A stretch of DNA of 54,347 nt. Origin: Variovorax sp. E3. Lineage in GTDB: Bacteria; Pseudomonadota; Gammaproteobacteria; Burkholderiales; Burkholderiaceae_C. The position numbers and the translations under genes are program-made. Under the pieces are notes generated by a model. That model worked only from the letters and a program-made list of their open reading frames with translations, was not told the origin of the DNA and made no database searches. Position 1 is the stretch's first letter. Each line of letters opens with the position of its first letter. The stretch lies in contig NZ_MOWM01000036.1 in the NCBI RefSeq assembly GCF_016082275.1, forward strand, positions 1-54,347, given 5' to 3'. Positions 26,487 through 35,465 of this stretch are shown piece after piece.

Positions 26487-26677
26487 ATGCCGTTTGCACA
26501 GATCTACCTCATCGAGGCCGAACCGAAGACCAGAAGCGCGCGCTGATCGAGAGGGTGACGAACGCGATCGTCGAAGCCGTCGGTGCCCCCAAGGAAAACG
26601 TGCGCGTGTGGCTGCACGACGTGCCCAAGGAGAACTGGGGCATCGCCGGGGTATCCGCGAAAGACCTCGGGCGCTAG
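26487..26677 (+). CDS. dmpI: 4-Oxalocrotonate tautomerase (DmpI), one-base frameshift
   Basis: This is the last dmp gene. From the ATG at 26487, after AGAAGGAAAA, the frame reads MPFAQIYLIE and then falls into a stop. Adding one G at about 26516-26517 restores a 63-residue 4-oxalocrotonate tautomerase (RTEDQKRALIERV, then ENVRVWLHDV, WGIAG, DLGR) ending at 26677. Catalytic Pro1 is present, and Arg11 appears only in the restored frame. The rest of the reading frame is intact, so a recent loss or a sequencing error is more likely than decay. Confidence 0.88.
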
Positions 26678-26760
26678 CCGAGTTTCATCCACGTCTTGCG
26701 GGGTGGACATCTCGTTCGAAGCCTGCACCCGCGCGCACGGCTTTCGTCGCGAAAGAAAAG

Positions 26761-27558
26761 TCAGTAGCCGAGCGTCGCGGCCCCGGGGCGCCGCCCGCCG
26801 GCGCCGGAGGCCTGCTGGAAGGCCTGGGTGATCAGGCCCGTGGTGGTGCTCGCGAAATAGCGCGCACCCCACTGGGCATACTTCGCCTCGTCTTCCGGGG
26901 TGAGCGCGATCACGCCGCCGCAGTTGCCTGCGTCCCGGATCGCGCAGAGCGCGCGCTGAATCGCCGCCTCGACTTCGGGCGCCTTCCAGTTGTTGTCGAA
27001 GCCCATCGCATGCGACAGGTCGTTGGGGCCGACAAAGACCGCGTCCACGCCGGGGACCGCCGCGATCGCAGCCGCCTGCTCGACCGCCTCGGGCGTCTCG
27101 ATCATCACGATCAGTGCCACGCCCGCGTTGCTGCGCTCGGTGTGCGCCACGCCGGGGAATGCACCGTAGCCGGCGGCACGGGGGCTGAACGCGCTGCCGC
27201 GCCTGCCCACGCGCGGGTATCGCACCTGCTGCACCAGGTCGCGTGCCTCCTCGGCACTGCCCACCATGGGGATCTGAACGCCGCTGGCGCCCATGTCGAG
27301 CACGCGCGAGATGTCGTGGCGCAGGCAGCGCACGACGGGCACGATGCCGCTCGAACGCGCGGCCCGCAGCATGTGCTCGGTGGTCTCGAGGTTGGCGCTG
27401 CCGTGCTCGTTGTCGAGAATGACGAAGTCGAAGCCCGCGTAGCCGCACATCTCGACGATGGCCGGGCTCGGCAGCGAATTGAACAGGCCGCGCAGGCGCT
27501 GGCCGCTCTTGAGCAGCGCGGGCAGGCGCGTGTCCAACGGGTGGTGGGGGTGGTCCAT
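26761..27558 (-). CDS. HpcH/HpaI-family class II aldolase
   Basis: A 265-residue TIM-barrel aldolase of the 4-hydroxy-2-oxoheptanedioate/2-keto-3-deoxyrhamnonate type, splitting or forming a 4-hydroxy-2-oxo acid to pyruvate plus an aldehyde. Seen: FDFVILDNEHG, ASGVQIPMV, a metal Glu in IVMIETPEAV and the metal Asp in VDAVFVGPNDLSHAMG. I start at ATG 27558, preceded by GAAGGA; a TTG at 27576 is possible. It is the last gene of the seven-gene minus-strand operon and converges with dmpI. Confidence 0.9.
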   Translation of the reverse strand: MDHPHHPLDTRLPALLKSGQRLRGLFNSLPSPAIVEMCGYAGFDFVILDNEHGSANLETTEHMLRAARSSGIVPVVRCLRHDISRVLDMGASGVQIPMVGSAEEARDLVQQVRYPRVGRRGSAFSPRAAGYGAFPGVAHTERSNAGVALIVMIETPEAVEQAAAIAAVPGVDAVFVGPNDLSHAMGFDNNWKAPEVEAAIQRALCAIRDAGNCGGVIALTPEDEAKYAQWGARYFASTTTGLITQAFQQASGAGGRRPGAATLGY

Positions 27559-27572
27559 GGTTCGTTTGTCCT

Positions 27573-28295
27573 TCAATGGATGTCGTCGGCTTCGCGCATG
27601 GCGGCCTCGATCTTCGCCAGGCTGAAGCCGGCGGCGCGCGCGGCCGCCAGCAATGGTGCTTCCTTGCGCCGCACGAGGTCAATGCAGGCGGGAAGGGCCT
27701 GAAGACACTGCGGCGGGATGCATACCGCGCCGTGGCGGTCGGCGTGGATCAGATCGTCGTGCGCCACGCGCAGGCCGAATACTTCCACCGGCGTGCCGAT
27801 GCTCTCGACGTGCACGAAGGCGTGCGAGGGGCCGATGCTGCCGGCCAGTATCGGAAAGCCGGGCGACAGGTCGCCCAGGTCGCGCACCGAGCCGTTGGTC
27901 AGCACACCGGCCACGCCCAGCCCTTCGTGCACGGCCGAGTTGACTTCGCCCCAGAACGAGCCGATGCCGGGACGCTCGTCCAGGTCCTGCATCACGACCA
28001 GCGTGGACACATCGTTCACCGGTGCCACGTGGCGGTAGTAGTCGAGGCGCAATTGCCGCATGTCGGCGTCGGGGCGACTGGACGGCTGCGCGGCCCGGAT
28101 GCATGCCGTGCGCGCAAAGCCCAGCATGGGCGCCATCGGCCGCGGTGCGGCCACCAGCGTGCCGTGGGTGAAGCCTTGCGCGCTGCGCCCACCCATGGCG
28201 AGTTCGAGCGCATTGCAGATCGTGGGTGTGTCGACCGAGCGCAGCTTGCGGACCAGTTCCGCACTCAGCACGGATTTCACCGCGGCGGTGCTCAT
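27573..28295 (-). CDS. RraA/HMG-aldolase family protein
   Basis: A 240-residue member of the RraA-like fold family (4-hydroxy-4-methyl-2-oxoglutarate aldolase/oxaloacetate decarboxylase-like). The N-terminal VDTPTICNALE helix is typical. The pyruvate/metal site is visible in GVLTNGSVRDLGDL (Arg and Asp) and in ADRHGAVCIPP. The protein is longer than RraA itself, as in catabolic relatives. Its start overlaps the stop of the upstream Bug gene by 4 bp, and the HpaI-like aldolase follows directly, so two pyruvate-type aldolases share one operon. Confidence 0.88.
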   Translation of the reverse strand: MSTAAVKSVLSAELVRKLRSVDTPTICNALELAMGGRSAQGFTHGTLVAAPRPMAPMLGFARTACIRAAQPSSRPDADMRQLRLDYYRHVAPVNDVSTLVVMQDLDERPGIGSFWGEVNSAVHEGLGVAGVLTNGSVRDLGDLSPGFPILAGSIGPSHAFVHVESIGTPVEVFGLRVAHDDLIHADRHGAVCIPPQCLQALPACIDLVRRKEAPLLAAARAAGFSLAKIEAAMREADDIH

Positions 28296-29305
28296 TCGAG
28301 CGTCACATGGTTGGTCTTGATGAGCTCGGCGAACTTCAGCGTTTCGTCCTGGATGAATTGGCGGAACGCCTGCGGCGTCATCGGCTTGGGCGTGAAGCCC
28401 TGCGCCGCCAGCCGCTCGACCACCGAAGGCGTGCGCAGCACCGCGACCACTTCGGCGTTGAGCCAGGTGACCACCGGCGCGGGCGTCGCGGCCGGCGCGA
28501 GCAGACCCAGCCAGGTGGCCGCCTCGAAGCCGGGCACGCCGGACTCGGCCAGTGTCGGCAAGTCAGGGGCGAGCGGGGAGCGCGTGGCGCTCGTCACGGC
28601 CAGCGCCTTGGCCTGGTTGTTCCTGGCAAAGGCAAGCGCGGTGGTCATGTTGTCGAACTGCATGTCGATCTGGTTGCCCGCCAGGTCGACCAGCGACTGG
28701 CTGCTGCCCTTGTACGGCACATGCACCGCCTTGCCGCCGATGCGGTTGAGGAACATCAGGGCCGTGAGGTGCTGCGAGGTGCCGTTGCCGCTCGATCCGT
28801 ACGACACGGCATCGGGCTTCGCCTTGACGACCGCAACGAGCGACTTCACGTCGGTCGCGCCCGACTTGTTGCCCGCCAGCAGCACGAGCGGCGTACTGGC
28901 CAGTTCCGTCACGGGCGCGAAGTCCTTGTCGACGTTGTAGCCCAGCTTCTTCAGCAGCGTGGGGTTGACCGACAGCGCGGTCTGCGTGCCCAGCAGCAGC
29001 GTGTAGCCATCGGGCTTGGCGCGCGCGACGAACTCGGTGCCGATGCCGCCACCCGCGCCGGCCTTGTTGTCGACCACCACGGCCGTGCCCCAGCGCTTGC
29101 CGAGCTCTTCGGCCACCAGCCGCGCGACGATGTCGGTGGCGCCGCCAGGCGCGAAGGGCACCACGATGGTGACGCGGCCGGTCGCGGGGTAGCCGCCCGG
29201 GCCGGCGGCCGTCTGTGCCGCCGCGAGGTTGCCGATGCAGCCGGCGACGGCGATTGCCGCCAGCACGAGCTTGCGGCGAAGTTGTTTCACGGGTGTGTGT
29301 GTCAT
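28292..29305 (-). CDS. Bug-family (TctC-like) periplasmic binding protein 1
   Basis: A 337-residue tripartite tricarboxylate-type extracytoplasmic binding protein with a signal peptide (residues 1-31, cleavage near AAAQ). Family motifs are VPFAPGGATDIVARL, VVDNKAGAGGGIGTEFVARAKPDGYTLL, NPTLLKKLGY and SYGSSGNGTSQHL. Bug proteins bind small carboxylates; most, as here, have no dedicated TctAB membrane genes nearby. The ATG at 29305 lies 11 bp after the stop of the second Bug gene. Confidence 0.93.
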   Translation of the reverse strand: MTHTPVKQLRRKLVLAAIAVAGCIGNLAAAQTAAGPGGYPATGRVTIVVPFAPGGATDIVARLVAEELGKRWGTAVVVDNKAGAGGGIGTEFVARAKPDGYTLLLGTQTALSVNPTLLKKLGYNVDKDFAPVTELASTPLVLLAGNKSGATDVKSLVAVVKAKPDAVSYGSSGNGTSQHLTALMFLNRIGGKAVHVPYKGSSQSLVDLAGNQIDMQFDNMTTALAFARNNQAKALAVTSATRSPLAPDLPTLAESGVPGFEAATWLGLLAPAATPAPVVTWLNAEVVAVLRTPSVVERLAAQGFTPKPMTPQAFRQFIQDETLKFAELIKTNHVTLE

Positions 29306-29315
29306 GGTGTCTTTC

Positions 29316-30296
29316 TCATTCGGCCTGGATGCCGGCATCCTTGATGACCTTGCCCCACTTCGCGATCTCCGATTGCTGGAACGCGGCGAAGGCCTCCGAC
29401 GTGCGGCCGTCAGGCTCCACGCCAAGACCGCGCAGCTTTTCCTGCACATCGGGCATTGCAACGATGGCGGCGATCTCGCGCGCGAGCCGGTCGACCACGG
29501 GCTTGGGCGTGTGGGCAGGCACGAACACGCCCTGCCACGACTGCATCTCGAAGTTCGGCGCGCCCGCTTCGGCCAGCGTGGGTACGCCCGGCAGGCTGGC
29601 CAGGCGCTTGGCCGCCGTCACGCCGAGCACCTTCACGCGCTTGCCGTCGATCATGGGCCGCGCGGCGGCCACGGTCTCGAACACCATGTCAATCTGGCCG
29701 CCGACGAGGTCGACGATGGCCTGCGAGCCGCCCTTGTAGACGATCTGTCGCATGCGCGTGTGCGTGATGTTCTCGAACAACTGGCCCGACAGGTGCTGTG
29801 AGGTACCAGGGCCGGCGGTGCCGTAGGTGAGGCTGTCCGGCTTTGCCTTGAGCTCGGCGATGACCTGGGCCACCGAATTGAAGCGGCTGCCCTCTGGCAC
29901 CACGAGCACGTTGCTCACCATGCCCACCAGGTTGACCGGCACGAAGTCCTTCACCGGGTCATAGCCCAGGTTCTTGTTGAAGAACGGATTGACCGCGTGC
30001 GTGGTGATGGTGCCGCCGATCACGGTGTAGCCATCCGCCGGCGCGCGCGCGACGGCCTGCGTGCCGACGATGCCGGACACGCCGGGCCGGTTGTCGATGA
30101 TCACCGGCTGGCCCAGCCGTTCGCCCAGGTGCTGGGCCACCAGGCGAGCCACGCCGTCGGACACGCCGCCGGGGGAAAAAGGCACCACGTACTTGATCGG
30201 CTTGGTGGGCCAGGCGGCGGGCTGCGCGTGGGCGATGCCGGTTGCGCCGGCGAAGGCCAGCGCCGCCAGCATCGTGAGGCGGATTCGGGGGCTCAT
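29316..30296 (-). CDS. Bug-family (TctC-like) periplasmic binding protein 2
   Basis: A 326-residue binding protein with a clear signal peptide (MSPRIRLTMLAALAFAGATGIAHA). The Bug core is present: VPFSPGGVSDGVARLVAQHL, IIDNRPGVSGIVGTQAVARAPADGYTV, NPFFNKNLGYDPVKDF and TAGPGTSQHL. It is clearly a diverged paralogue of the next gene, not a recent duplicate. A GGAGACATCTTCC ribosome site precedes ATG 30296. Two Bugs in one operon may widen ligand range or act as sensors. Confidence 0.93.
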   Translation of the reverse strand: MSPRIRLTMLAALAFAGATGIAHAQPAAWPTKPIKYVVPFSPGGVSDGVARLVAQHLGERLGQPVIIDNRPGVSGIVGTQAVARAPADGYTVIGGTITTHAVNPFFNKNLGYDPVKDFVPVNLVGMVSNVLVVPEGSRFNSVAQVIAELKAKPDSLTYGTAGPGTSQHLSGQLFENITHTRMRQIVYKGGSQAIVDLVGGQIDMVFETVAAARPMIDGKRVKVLGVTAAKRLASLPGVPTLAEAGAPNFEMQSWQGVFVPAHTPKPVVDRLAREIAAIVAMPDVQEKLRGLGVEPDGRTSEAFAAFQQSEIAKWGKVIKDAGIQAE

Positions 30297-30340
30297 GGAA
30301 GATGTCTCCTTGGATGGAATTGGAATGGGATGTGTCCCGC

Positions 30341-31390
30341 TCAGGCGGGCTTCGAAACTCTTGTCTTGCGGCGCGCGGCGCGCACGGAGTCGCGCTCGAC
30401 CACGCGGCAGGGAATCACCACGTTGCGCGGCTGCGCGTCGTCCTGCATTTGCTCGTGCAGCAGTTCGACCGTGGCCTCGACCATCGGCTCCACGCCCTGC
30501 ACCACGGTCGTGAGGCGGTAGGCGCCCCAGGCTGCCTGCGGCACGTCGTCGAAACCGATCACGCTCACGTCGTCCGGCACGCGCAGGCCCAGTTCCTGGC
30601 GCAGCACGTCCATCACGGCGATCGCCATGTGGTCGTTGGCGACGAACACGGCGTCCGGGCGCTTCGTGGCCGGCACGCCGGCGAACATGGCACGCGCCGC
30701 GTCGCGCGCGCGCTCGAAGCTGTAGTGCCCGACTTCGCGGCGGAACACCGAAATGCCGGCCTGCGCGAGCGCCTCGTTGAAGCCGCGCTCGCGCTCGAGA
30801 TTGGTCGACGATTTCTCCAGCCCCGCGAGAAACGCGATGCGCTTGTGGCCGCGCTCGAGCAGCAGCCGCGCCACCATGCGGCCGCCTTCGCGGTTGTCCG
30901 AGGTGACCGAGCTGGTGGTGTGTCGCGCGAAGGCGCTGATGTCGGGCACGCGGTTGAACAGCACCACCGGCACGCCCGAGTCGGCGCACTGGCGCGCAAG
31001 GTCGGGCGACAGCATGGCCGAGGCCATGACGATGCCGTCGATCTGGTATTGCAGGATCTCGTCGAGCACGCCGTCGGTCTCGTCGCCGTCGCTGATGAAC
31101 ATCAGCACGTGGTAGCCCTGCTTTTGCAGCTTCTGCGACAGCTTCTCGATCACCAGCGGGTAGAACTGGTTCTCCAGGTAGCCCATGACCAGCGCAATGA
31201 TCCGGCTGCGCCGCGTGATCAGGCTGCGCGCCATGGCGTTGGGCCGGTAGCCCAGCGACTTGGCCGCGATCATCACGCGGGAACGCGTGTCCTCGGACAC
31301 GCTGGCGCCCGGCGTGAAGGTGCGGCTCACGGCCGACTGCGACACGTTGGCCAGCCGGGCCACGTCCTGCGCGGTGGCGTTCGACCTCAT
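30341..31390 (-). CDS. LacI-family transcriptional regulator
   Basis: A 349-residue repressor with an N-terminal LacI helix-turn-helix and hinge (TAQDVARLANVSQSAVSRTF, then KSLGYRPNAMARSL) and a periplasmic-binding-protein-like effector domain (VIGFDDVPQAAW). It lies inside the operon between the SDR and Bug genes, overlapping the SDR stop by 4 bp. The paired CG-centred palindromes before the first gene of the operon are its natural operators. The inducer is presumably the substrate or an intermediate of the pathway. Confidence 0.94.
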   Translation of the reverse strand: MRSNATAQDVARLANVSQSAVSRTFTPGASVSEDTRSRVMIAAKSLGYRPNAMARSLITRRSRIIALVMGYLENQFYPLVIEKLSQKLQKQGYHVLMFISDGDETDGVLDEILQYQIDGIVMASAMLSPDLARQCADSGVPVVLFNRVPDISAFARHTTSSVTSDNREGGRMVARLLLERGHKRIAFLAGLEKSSTNLERERGFNEALAQAGISVFRREVGHYSFERARDAARAMFAGVPATKRPDAVFVANDHMAIAVMDVLRQELGLRVPDDVSVIGFDDVPQAAWGAYRLTTVVQGVEPMVEATVELLHEQMQDDAQPRNVVIPCRVVERDSVRAARRKTRVSKPA

Positions 31391-32154
31391 GCCGCGCTCC
31401 AGCCGCCGTCGAGCATCAACGCGCTGCCGGTCATGAGACTGGAGGCTTCGCTGGCCAGGAACACCACCGCGCCCATGATTTCTTCCGTCTTCCCCAGGCG
31501 GCCCAGCGCGATGCGCTGCGTGACCCATCCGCGAAACGCGGGGTCGGCGAACATTCCGGCCGTCATCGCGGTCTCGATGAAGGTCGGGCAGATGGTGTTC
31601 ACGCGAATGTCGGCGGGGCCCAGCTCCCAGGCCAGCGCCTTGGTCATGCCCTCGATCGCGTGCTTGCTCGCGCAGTAGAGCGTGCGGCGCGGGCTGCCGA
31701 CCACGCCCATCTGCGACGAGATGGTGATGATCGAGCCCGGCAGCTTCGCCGCGAGCAGGCCGCGCGCCACCGCCCGTGTCACGTAGAGCGTGGCCTTCAC
31801 GTTGAGGTCGAACACCGCGTCGATGTCCTCGTCCTGTGCGTCGACCAGCAGCTTGGGCCGGTTGAGGCCTGCGTTGTTCACGAGGACCTGGAACGCGGCG
31901 ACCTTGCCCAGCGCGGCGGTCACGGCCGCCGAGTCGGTCACGTCGAGCACGAGGTGGTCGCAAGCACCGCCTTCGGCGCGGATCTGCGCGCAGGCTTCGC
32001 GCAGCTCGTTTTCCGAGCGTGCGGCCAGGGTGACGTGGGCGCCGGCACGCGCCAGCGCGGCCGCCGCGGCCAGGCCGATGCCACGGCCCGCGCCGGTGAC
32101 CAGCGCGCGCTGGCCGTCGACCCGGAAGCTCGCAGAGCGGGGCAGCGCGTTCAT
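31387..32154 (-). CDS. Short-chain dehydrogenase/reductase
   Basis: A 255-residue classical SDR. The cofactor motif is TGAGRGIG near residue 20, followed by NNAGLNRP, the catalytic Ser in ITISSQMG, YCASK (Tyr and Lys), and a C-terminal GGWSA. A residue pattern ARSEN after beta-2 leaves NAD versus NADP open. Translation is coupled both ways: it overlaps the stop of the HisD-like gene and the start of the LacI gene. The pairing of a HisD-like enzyme with an SDR recalls hpsN/hpsP and sugar-acid pathways. Confidence 0.92.
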   Translation of the reverse strand: MNALPRSASFRVDGQRALVTGAGRGIGLAAAAALARAGAHVTLAARSENELREACAQIRAEGGACDHLVLDVTDSAAVTAALGKVAAFQVLVNNAGLNRPKLLVDAQDEDIDAVFDLNVKATLYVTRAVARGLLAAKLPGSIITISSQMGVVGSPRRTLYCASKHAIEGMTKALAWELGPADIRVNTICPTFIETAMTAGMFADPAFRGWVTQRIALGRLGKTEEIMGAVVFLASEASSLMTGSALMLDGGWSAA

Positions 32155-33472
32155 CACGACAGCGCCGGCACCGGCTGGTACCACGGCACCTCAGCGCGCG
32201 TGCCGTAGCGGCGCACGCGCAGATTGGCCTGCTCGCCGTGGCCGGCGAAGTTCTCCATGTGGCACAGGCGCGAGCAGTACTCGCCCATGAGTGCGCTGGC
32301 CTCGTCGGTCAGCACCTTCTGGTAGGTGCAGGTCTTCAGGAACTTGCCGACCCACAGGCCGCCGGTGTAGCGCGCGTTGCGGTTGGTGGGCAGCGTGTGG
32401 TTGGTGCCGATCACCTTGTCGCCGAAGCTCACGTTGGTGCGCGGTCCGAGGAACAGCGCGCCGTAGTTGGTCATGTGCGCAAGGAAGTAGTCGGGGTCGC
32501 GCGTGAGCACCTGCACGTGCTCGAAGGCCAGCTCGTTGGCTTTCTCCAGCATTTCTTCCTGGGTGTCGCAGACGATCACCTCGCCGTACTCGGCCCAGCT
32601 CACGGCGGCGATGGCGGCGGTGGGCAGCACCTTCAGCTGGCGTTCGATCTCGGCCATGGTGTCGTGCGCGAGCTGCTCGCTCGTGGTCAGCAGGATGGCG
32701 GGCGACGTGGGGCCGTGCTCGGCTTGCCCCAGCAGGTCGACGGCGCACATCTCGCCGTCGGCGGAGTCGTCGGCGATCACCAGCGTCTCCGTCGGACCGG
32801 CGAACAGGTCGATGCCCACGCGGCCGTACAGCTGGCGCTTGGCTTCGGCCACATACATGTTGCCCGGGCCCACCAGCATGTCGACCGGGGCGATGGTCTG
32901 GGTGCCCACGGCCATGGCCACCACGGCCTGCACGCCGCCCAGCACCAGGATTTCGTCGGCGCCCGCCATGGCCATGGCGGTCACGATGGCCGGATGGGGC
33001 GCGCCTGGTACGGCGGCGCGGTGGCCACCACGCGCTTCACGCCGGCGACCTTGGCGGTCAGCACGCTCATGTGCGCCGAGGCAAGCAGCGGATACTTTCC
33101 GCCGGGGATGTAGCAGCCCACCGCATCCATCGGGATGTTGCGATGGCCCAGGATGACGCCGGGATGCGTCTGGACTTCCACGTCTTTCATCGAGTCGCGC
33201 TGGATCTGCGCGAAGTTGCGCACCTGCTTCTGCGCGAAGGCGATGTCCTCGATCTCGCGCGCGGACAGGCTCTTGCGCGCCTTCTCGATGGCATCGCGGG
33301 AGAGCCGGAAGTCCGCGGGGTTCCAGTTGTCGAACTGCCGGCTGTAGTCGCGCACGGCGGCGTCGCCGCGTGCTTCGACGTCCTTGATGATGCCTTCGAC
33401 GGTGGCACGCACCTTGGCATCGTCATCGGCTCGGACTTGCACGTCCTTGCCGCGCTTGAGGTATTTGATCAT
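32154..33472 (-). CDS. HisD-family dehydrogenase (HpsN-like), one-base frameshift
   Basis: The first gene of the operon. The N-terminal half ([13 protein letters not shown] to VVATAPPYQ) and the C-terminal half ([16 protein letters not shown] to the end) lie in different frames; inserting one base at about 33004-33005 joins them as [13 protein letters not shown], giving about 439 residues. The fold is histidinol dehydrogenase ([53 protein letters not shown]), but the C-terminus [19 protein letters not shown] and the context resemble HpsN, the sulfopropanediol 3-dehydrogenase, more than biosynthetic HisD. The oxidised substrate is not known. Confidence 0.85.
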
Positions 33473-33495
33473 CGGGTGTTCCCAGTGGTTTGGCG

Positions 33496-33511
33496 TTGCA
33501 TACGAATGCAA
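33496..33511. promoter_or_regulatory. LacI-type operator O1
   Basis: TTGCAT-ACGA-ATGCAA is a 6-bp inverted repeat around a central CG, 24 bp upstream of the start of the HisD-like gene. It is one of two near-identical sites 26 bp apart, and the likely target of the LacI regulator in the operon. Confidence 0.7.
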
Positions 33512-33521
33512 TGTCAAAGCC

Positions 33522-33537
33522 TTGCATGCGTATGCAA
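33522..33537. promoter_or_regulatory. LacI-type operator O2
   Basis: TTGCAT-GCGT-ATGCAA has the same half-sites and central CG as O1. Centre-to-centre distance is 26 bp, about two and a half helical turns. Confidence 0.7.
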
Positions 33538-33667
33538 ATAGGGAAAACCCTGTGTCGCCGGCATGCCCGCGCGGGATCAAGAACGCCTGGTGACCGCGCG
33601 TCGCCGTGCCCTCACGGGGTCGATGCGCCTGCCGGATGCGACCACATGCGGCCGCACCTTCGCGCCA

Positions 33668-34360
33668 TCACACCGCCGTGGTGCGCGCGATCGCCTCTTG
33701 CATCGGCATGACCGACGCGTATTTCTGCGCCATGTCGAAGAGGTTCGCATCGTGCGGCCCGATCGCCCGGTCCCCCACGCAGTCCGAAACCACCAGCGGC
33801 ATGAAGCCCGACTGCATCGCATCGACCACGCTGGCGCGCACGCATCCGCTGGTGACGCAGCCGGCCACGACCAGCGTCCGCACGCCGCGTTGCGCGAGCC
33901 AGGGCGCGAGCATGGTGCCGAAGAAGGCCGACGGCGTGCTCTTGCGCACGACGTATTCGCCGGGCGCGGGCGCCAGTTCGGCCACGATGGCGCTGTCATG
34001 GCTGTCCTCCTTGAGGGTGAGCATGCCGGGCACCTTCAGGCAGAACACGTTGCTGTCGGCATCGTCGTCGGAAAACACGATGCGGCTGTGCGCAACGGGC
34101 CACTTCGACGCCCGTGCATGCGCCAGCAGCTCGGTGGTCCTGGCGATGGCCTGCGGGATGTTGCCGCCGCCGAACACCGCCGGGTTCGCGAAGCCGTTGA
34201 CGAAGTCGATGATCAGCAGGCCGAAGGGCGCCTTCAGCGGCAGCGGCGTGCCGAAGCCCTGCCGGGCGTAGGCCGAGATGTCGCCCGGCACGCCGGCCGT
34301 TGTTGCGATGACGTCGCTGGCGTCGATGGCGTCGATGGCGTTGGTGGTCGGATGGGTCAT
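33668..34360 (-). CDS. nicF: Maleamate amidohydrolase (NicF), isochorismatase fold
   Basis: A 230-residue cysteine hydrolase that releases ammonia from maleamate to give maleate. The catalytic triad is visible: Asp in FGLLIIDFVNGF, Lys in VVRKSTPSAFFGT and the nucleophilic Cys in VAGCVTSGCVRASVVDA. Relatives include N-carbamoylsarcosine amidohydrolase; the nic neighbours decide for NicF. Its start overlaps the nicX stop (ATGA), making it the last gene of the nicE-D-X-F unit. Confidence 0.9.
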   Translation of the reverse strand: MTHPTTNAIDAIDASDVIATTAGVPGDISAYARQGFGTPLPLKAPFGLLIIDFVNGFANPAVFGGGNIPQAIARTTELLAHARASKWPVAHSRIVFSDDDADSNVFCLKVPGMLTLKEDSHDSAIVAELAPAPGEYVVRKSTPSAFFGTMLAPWLAQRGVRTLVVAGCVTSGCVRASVVDAMQSGFMPLVVSDCVGDRAIGPHDANLFDMAQKYASVMPMQEAIARTTAV

Positions 34361-35430
34361 GCGAGCCTCCCGCGCGCCGCGGCATGCGCCAGGCCTTGCG
34401 CGTCTTGCACGACGCCTTCGATCACCGTGGCCTGGCCGTCGAGCCTGACGGTGCAGCGGCGCATCGGAATGTCGATATGGCAGGCGGTGGTGCGATGCCC
34501 GCCGGCTTCGTTGTTCGGGCCCATCGACCAGAGGAAATTGCCCTCGAAGGCCCGGGCGTCCATGCCGATGTGCGTCTCCTTGTCGTAGTGCGCGAGCATC
34601 GACCAGTGCGCGCGCGGTTGCAGCCCCCAGCCGATGTGCGAGACGGCATAGGCCTCGGGGTCTTCGTACGACGCCATGTATTCCTTCAGCAGGTCGCCCT
34701 GCAGGCCGCCTTCTATGGCGACCACGTAGCCGTTCTTGATCTCCAGGCGGATGGGTTCGGTCGCGTACTCTTTCATGGGCAGCAGGATGTCGCCGCGGTC
34801 GAGCACGACAACGCCGTTGCTGCGGCCCTCGTTCGGCCACGTCAGCACGAAGCCGCTGGGCCAGTGGTCCCAGCGGCCGGGCTCGTCGACGAAGCCGTAC
34901 TCGCGGATGGCGGGGAATTCGCCGAGCTCGCAGCGCAGGTCGGTGCCTGCGGCCGACGTGACATGGAAGCGCGTGGCCGCCTCGATGAGCTTCGACGCCG
35001 CCGTGACCCGCGCGCGATCGGCCTCGGTCGGCACGAGGCGGCAGAGCACCTCGGGCGGCTCCACCGCGAGCAGGATCCTGGCGCCCGCCGCCAGAATTTC
35101 GTGCTGCTCCGGGGAGAACAGCAAGGTCATCAGGTCCAGCACGAGGTGGCTGGCCTTGAGCGCGGCAATGGCCGCGGGGTTGCCCGTGAGAGGCGTGGTG
35201 CCCAGGTAGGCGAGGGCGTCGCGGCTGAGTGATTTTTCGGCGTTCACCGGCGGCAGGTCCAGCCGGTTCACGCGCGCGCCGAATTCGCTTGCCGCGGCAA
35301 TCGCGCAGCGCAGCGTCTGCGCGTTGGTGTCGGCGCCGGTCAGCACGGTCACCACCTGGCCGGCCTCCAGTCGGGAGAGGGTCAGGACCTGTCGCCAGGC
35401 TTTGATCAGATCGATGTCGCTGACGGACAT
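34357..35430 (-). CDS. nicX: 2,5-Dihydroxypyridine 5,6-dioxygenase (NicX)
   Basis: A 357-residue Fe2+ ring-cleavage dioxygenase that opens 2,5-dihydroxypyridine to N-formylmaleamate. The family resembles M29 aminopeptidases and is often misannotated as such. The three residues reported as iron ligands in Pseudomonas NicX occur here at identical positions: His265 (SHIGWG), His318 and Asp320 (ACHIDIP). It lies between nicD and nicF. The ATG at 35430 is preceded by AAAGGAG. Confidence 0.93.
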   Translation of the reverse strand: MSVSDIDLIKAWRQVLTLSRLEAGQVVTVLTGADTNAQTLRCAIAAASEFGARVNRLDLPPVNAEKSLSRDALAYLGTTPLTGNPAAIAALKASHLVLDLMTLLFSPEQHEILAAGARILLAVEPPEVLCRLVPTEADRARVTAASKLIEAATRFHVTSAAGTDLRCELGEFPAIREYGFVDEPGRWDHWPSGFVLTWPNEGRSNGVVVLDRGDILLPMKEYATEPIRLEIKNGYVVAIEGGLQGDLLKEYMASYEDPEAYAVSHIGWGLQPRAHWSMLAHYDKETHIGMDARAFEGNFLWSMGPNNEAGGHRTTACHIDIPMRRCTVRLDGQATVIEGVVQDAQGLAHAAARGRLA

Positions 35431-35465
35431 GGGATGCTCCTTTGCGTTGAATGCGGCGTCGTGCG

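Noticed and set aside
27558..27576. TTG at 27576 as start of the HpaI-like aldolase
   Set aside because: The ATG at 27558 has the better-placed GAAGGA site and starts nearer the family N-terminus.
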